From contig JBLRWC010000008.1 of NCBI GenBank assembly GCA_047921455.1, positions 1 through 64,000 of the forward strand: a stretch of 64,000 bases of DNA. The letters are read 5' to 3'. Numbering within the stretch: position 1 is the first letter of the stretch; each line of letters begins with the position of its first letter. The DNA comes from XN24 sp047921455 (GTDB lineage: Bacteria; Pseudomonadota; Gammaproteobacteria; Steroidobacterales; XN24). The position numbers and the translations under genes were made by a program. The notes beneath the pieces were generated by a model. It did no database searches and was not told the origin of the DNA. It was given only the letters and a program-made list of their open reading frames with translations. Shown here piece by piece: positions 63,197-64,000 of this stretch.

Positions 63197-63682
63197 ATGA
63201 ACAAGATCTGGATCGTCGTTATTGTCGTGGTTGTGCTGTTGCTTGCCGTCGGCGGCGTGGCCGGCCACCAGGCGACCACGACGGATGCTTTCTGCAGCTC
63301 GTGCCATGCCTATGAGCGGGCTTCCTGGGATCATGGCATGCATCCGCACGTCGGCTGCCTTGAATGTCACACGGGCGGATTCGTGCGCGACAAGACCCAG
63401 GGCGCAAGGAAGGTTTTCCTCGTGTTTACCGGCCAGGTGGACCCGCACCATGATGAGCTGGCCAGCTATCCCGACAAGACCATGAAGAACTGCGAAGGCT
63501 GCCACATGACAGACGAGGTCGCCGAGCACCATCCGCATTTCCGCACGCGGCATACGGAATACACGCAGGCCGCCGAGTTTTGTATCGCGTGCCACGAGGC
63601 CGGCCACGTCGAACAGATTCGTAACCAGCGCTACCTGAACGTGCGCCGGGACGGCCAGCAAGTGCGGGGTGCGCCTCGCTGA
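63197..63682 (+). CDS. nrfH: NrfH/NapC-type tetrahaem quinol dehydrogenase
   Basis: 161 aa. One N-terminal membrane helix (IWIVVIVVVVLLLAVGGVA) followed by four CxxCH sites: CSSCH, CLECH, CEGCH, CIACH. It would take electrons from menaquinol and hand them to NrfA. In characterised NrfH the first haem motif is CxxCHxM with Met as ligand; here it reads CSSCHAY, with no Met at that place. AAGGA precedes ATG 63197. The order nrfA-nrfH is the reverse of the common nrfHA. Confidence 0.9.
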   Translation: MNKIWIVVIVVVVLLLAVGGVAGHQATTTDAFCSSCHAYERASWDHGMHPHVGCLECHTGGFVRDKTQGARKVFLVFTGQVDPHHDELASYPDKTMKNCEGCHMTDEVAEHHPHFRTRHTEYTQAAEFCIACHEAGHVEQIRNQRYLNVRRDGQQVRGAPR

Positions 63683-63703
63683 CCCGCCTCGGCTCGCGCT
63701 GCG

Positions 63704-64000
63704 CTACCAGCCGTCACCGATCTTGATGCCCACCATGGGCAGGAGTCGGCGGTGCGCGAGAACGATCAGCCCGGTGAGGGCAAACGCGACCACGAAAACA
63801 CCCAGGGCCGAACCGACACTGCTCATCATTTCCGGTGCGGCGATCAGCACAACGGCCAGGGCGACCATGACCACCCCGCCGCCCAGCTTCAGAAAGCGTC
63901 CATGGTGTTCCTGGAAACGATCGATTCTCAGCTTCACCACGGCGATGATGAAAATCACCAGTTCGATCGACAGGTAGACCAGCAGGTAAACGGCCAGCAG
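63704..64000 (-). CDS. C-terminal part of an unknown multi-helix membrane protein
   Basis: The last 98 residues are in the window; the frame is open to the edge (LLAVYLLVYLSIELVIFIIA). Three hydrophobic helices are visible, including GGGVVMVALAVVLIAAPEMM and GVFVVAFALTGLIVLAHRRL, separated by a charged loop (VVKLRIDRFQEHHGRFLK). The family is not recognised from this part. Its position suggests a link to the nrf genes but the strand is opposite. Confidence 0.6.
   Translation of the reverse strand: MLAVYLLVYLSIELVIFIIAVVKLRIDRFQEHHGRFLKLGGGVVMVALAVVLIAAPEMMSSVGSALGVFVVAFALTGLIVLAHRRLLPMVGIKIGDGW

Overview
This 64-kb window is GC-rich, densely packed bacterial chromosome. Gene content and order (rpsP-rimM-trmD-rplS-sppA, rpsF-rpsR-DUF2232-rplI-dnaB-alr, mlaFEDCB, dapA-lipoprotein, a suf operon led by an Rrf2 regulator) point to a Gammaproteobacterium, perhaps a Xanthomonadales/Chromatiales-like environmental lineage. 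The lineage is inferred, not proven.

Layout. 1-1730: the C-terminally cut ogt gene and a RimK-like ATP-grasp ligase. 1740-6148: a decayed island against tRNA-Ser(GGA). It holds two Rhs fragments, an internally deleted IS21-family element, an IS110-family transposase remnant, a pair of unknown secreted/membrane genes, a 118-bp tandem repeat carrying tRNA-Ser-like sequence, and a long perfect palindrome touching the tRNA. 6270-10550: dapA and a lipoprotein, gcvR-like, bcp, phoH. 10622-16092: bepA, mlaA and the convergent mlaFEDCB operon (outer-membrane quality control and lipid asymmetry). 16093-24423: class I aldolase, then the suf operon (Rrf2 regulator, sufB, C, D, S, U, T, a Rieske ferredoxin, sixA) behind an IscR-like operator. 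24431-35640: an amino-acid catabolism block (a hydrolase lacking its nucleophile, trhA, L-serine deaminase, PutA, a secreted HExxH peptidase, hslR; divergent kbl-tdh). 35651-54048: core genes for ribosome, RNA modification, protein export, replication and repair.

54101-57129: a tRNA-Leu(CAG) gene followed by two further copies of its 3' end. They delimit two small cassettes without an integrase. The first carries unrecognised cysteine-rich secreted proteins and a CxxC protein; the second carries a BrnT/BrnA toxin-antitoxin pair. 57447-64000: respiratory genes: a five-haem cytochrome with fibronectin-III/Ig-like C-terminal domains, a decayed ligD-type polymerase gene, a DksA-type protein, an NrfA-NrfH pair (nitrite to ammonium), and the end of a membrane protein.

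The least explained parts are the two tRNA-associated regions: the tRNA-Ser-derived repeat/palindrome and the tRNA-Leu cassette array with its cysteine-rich cargo.
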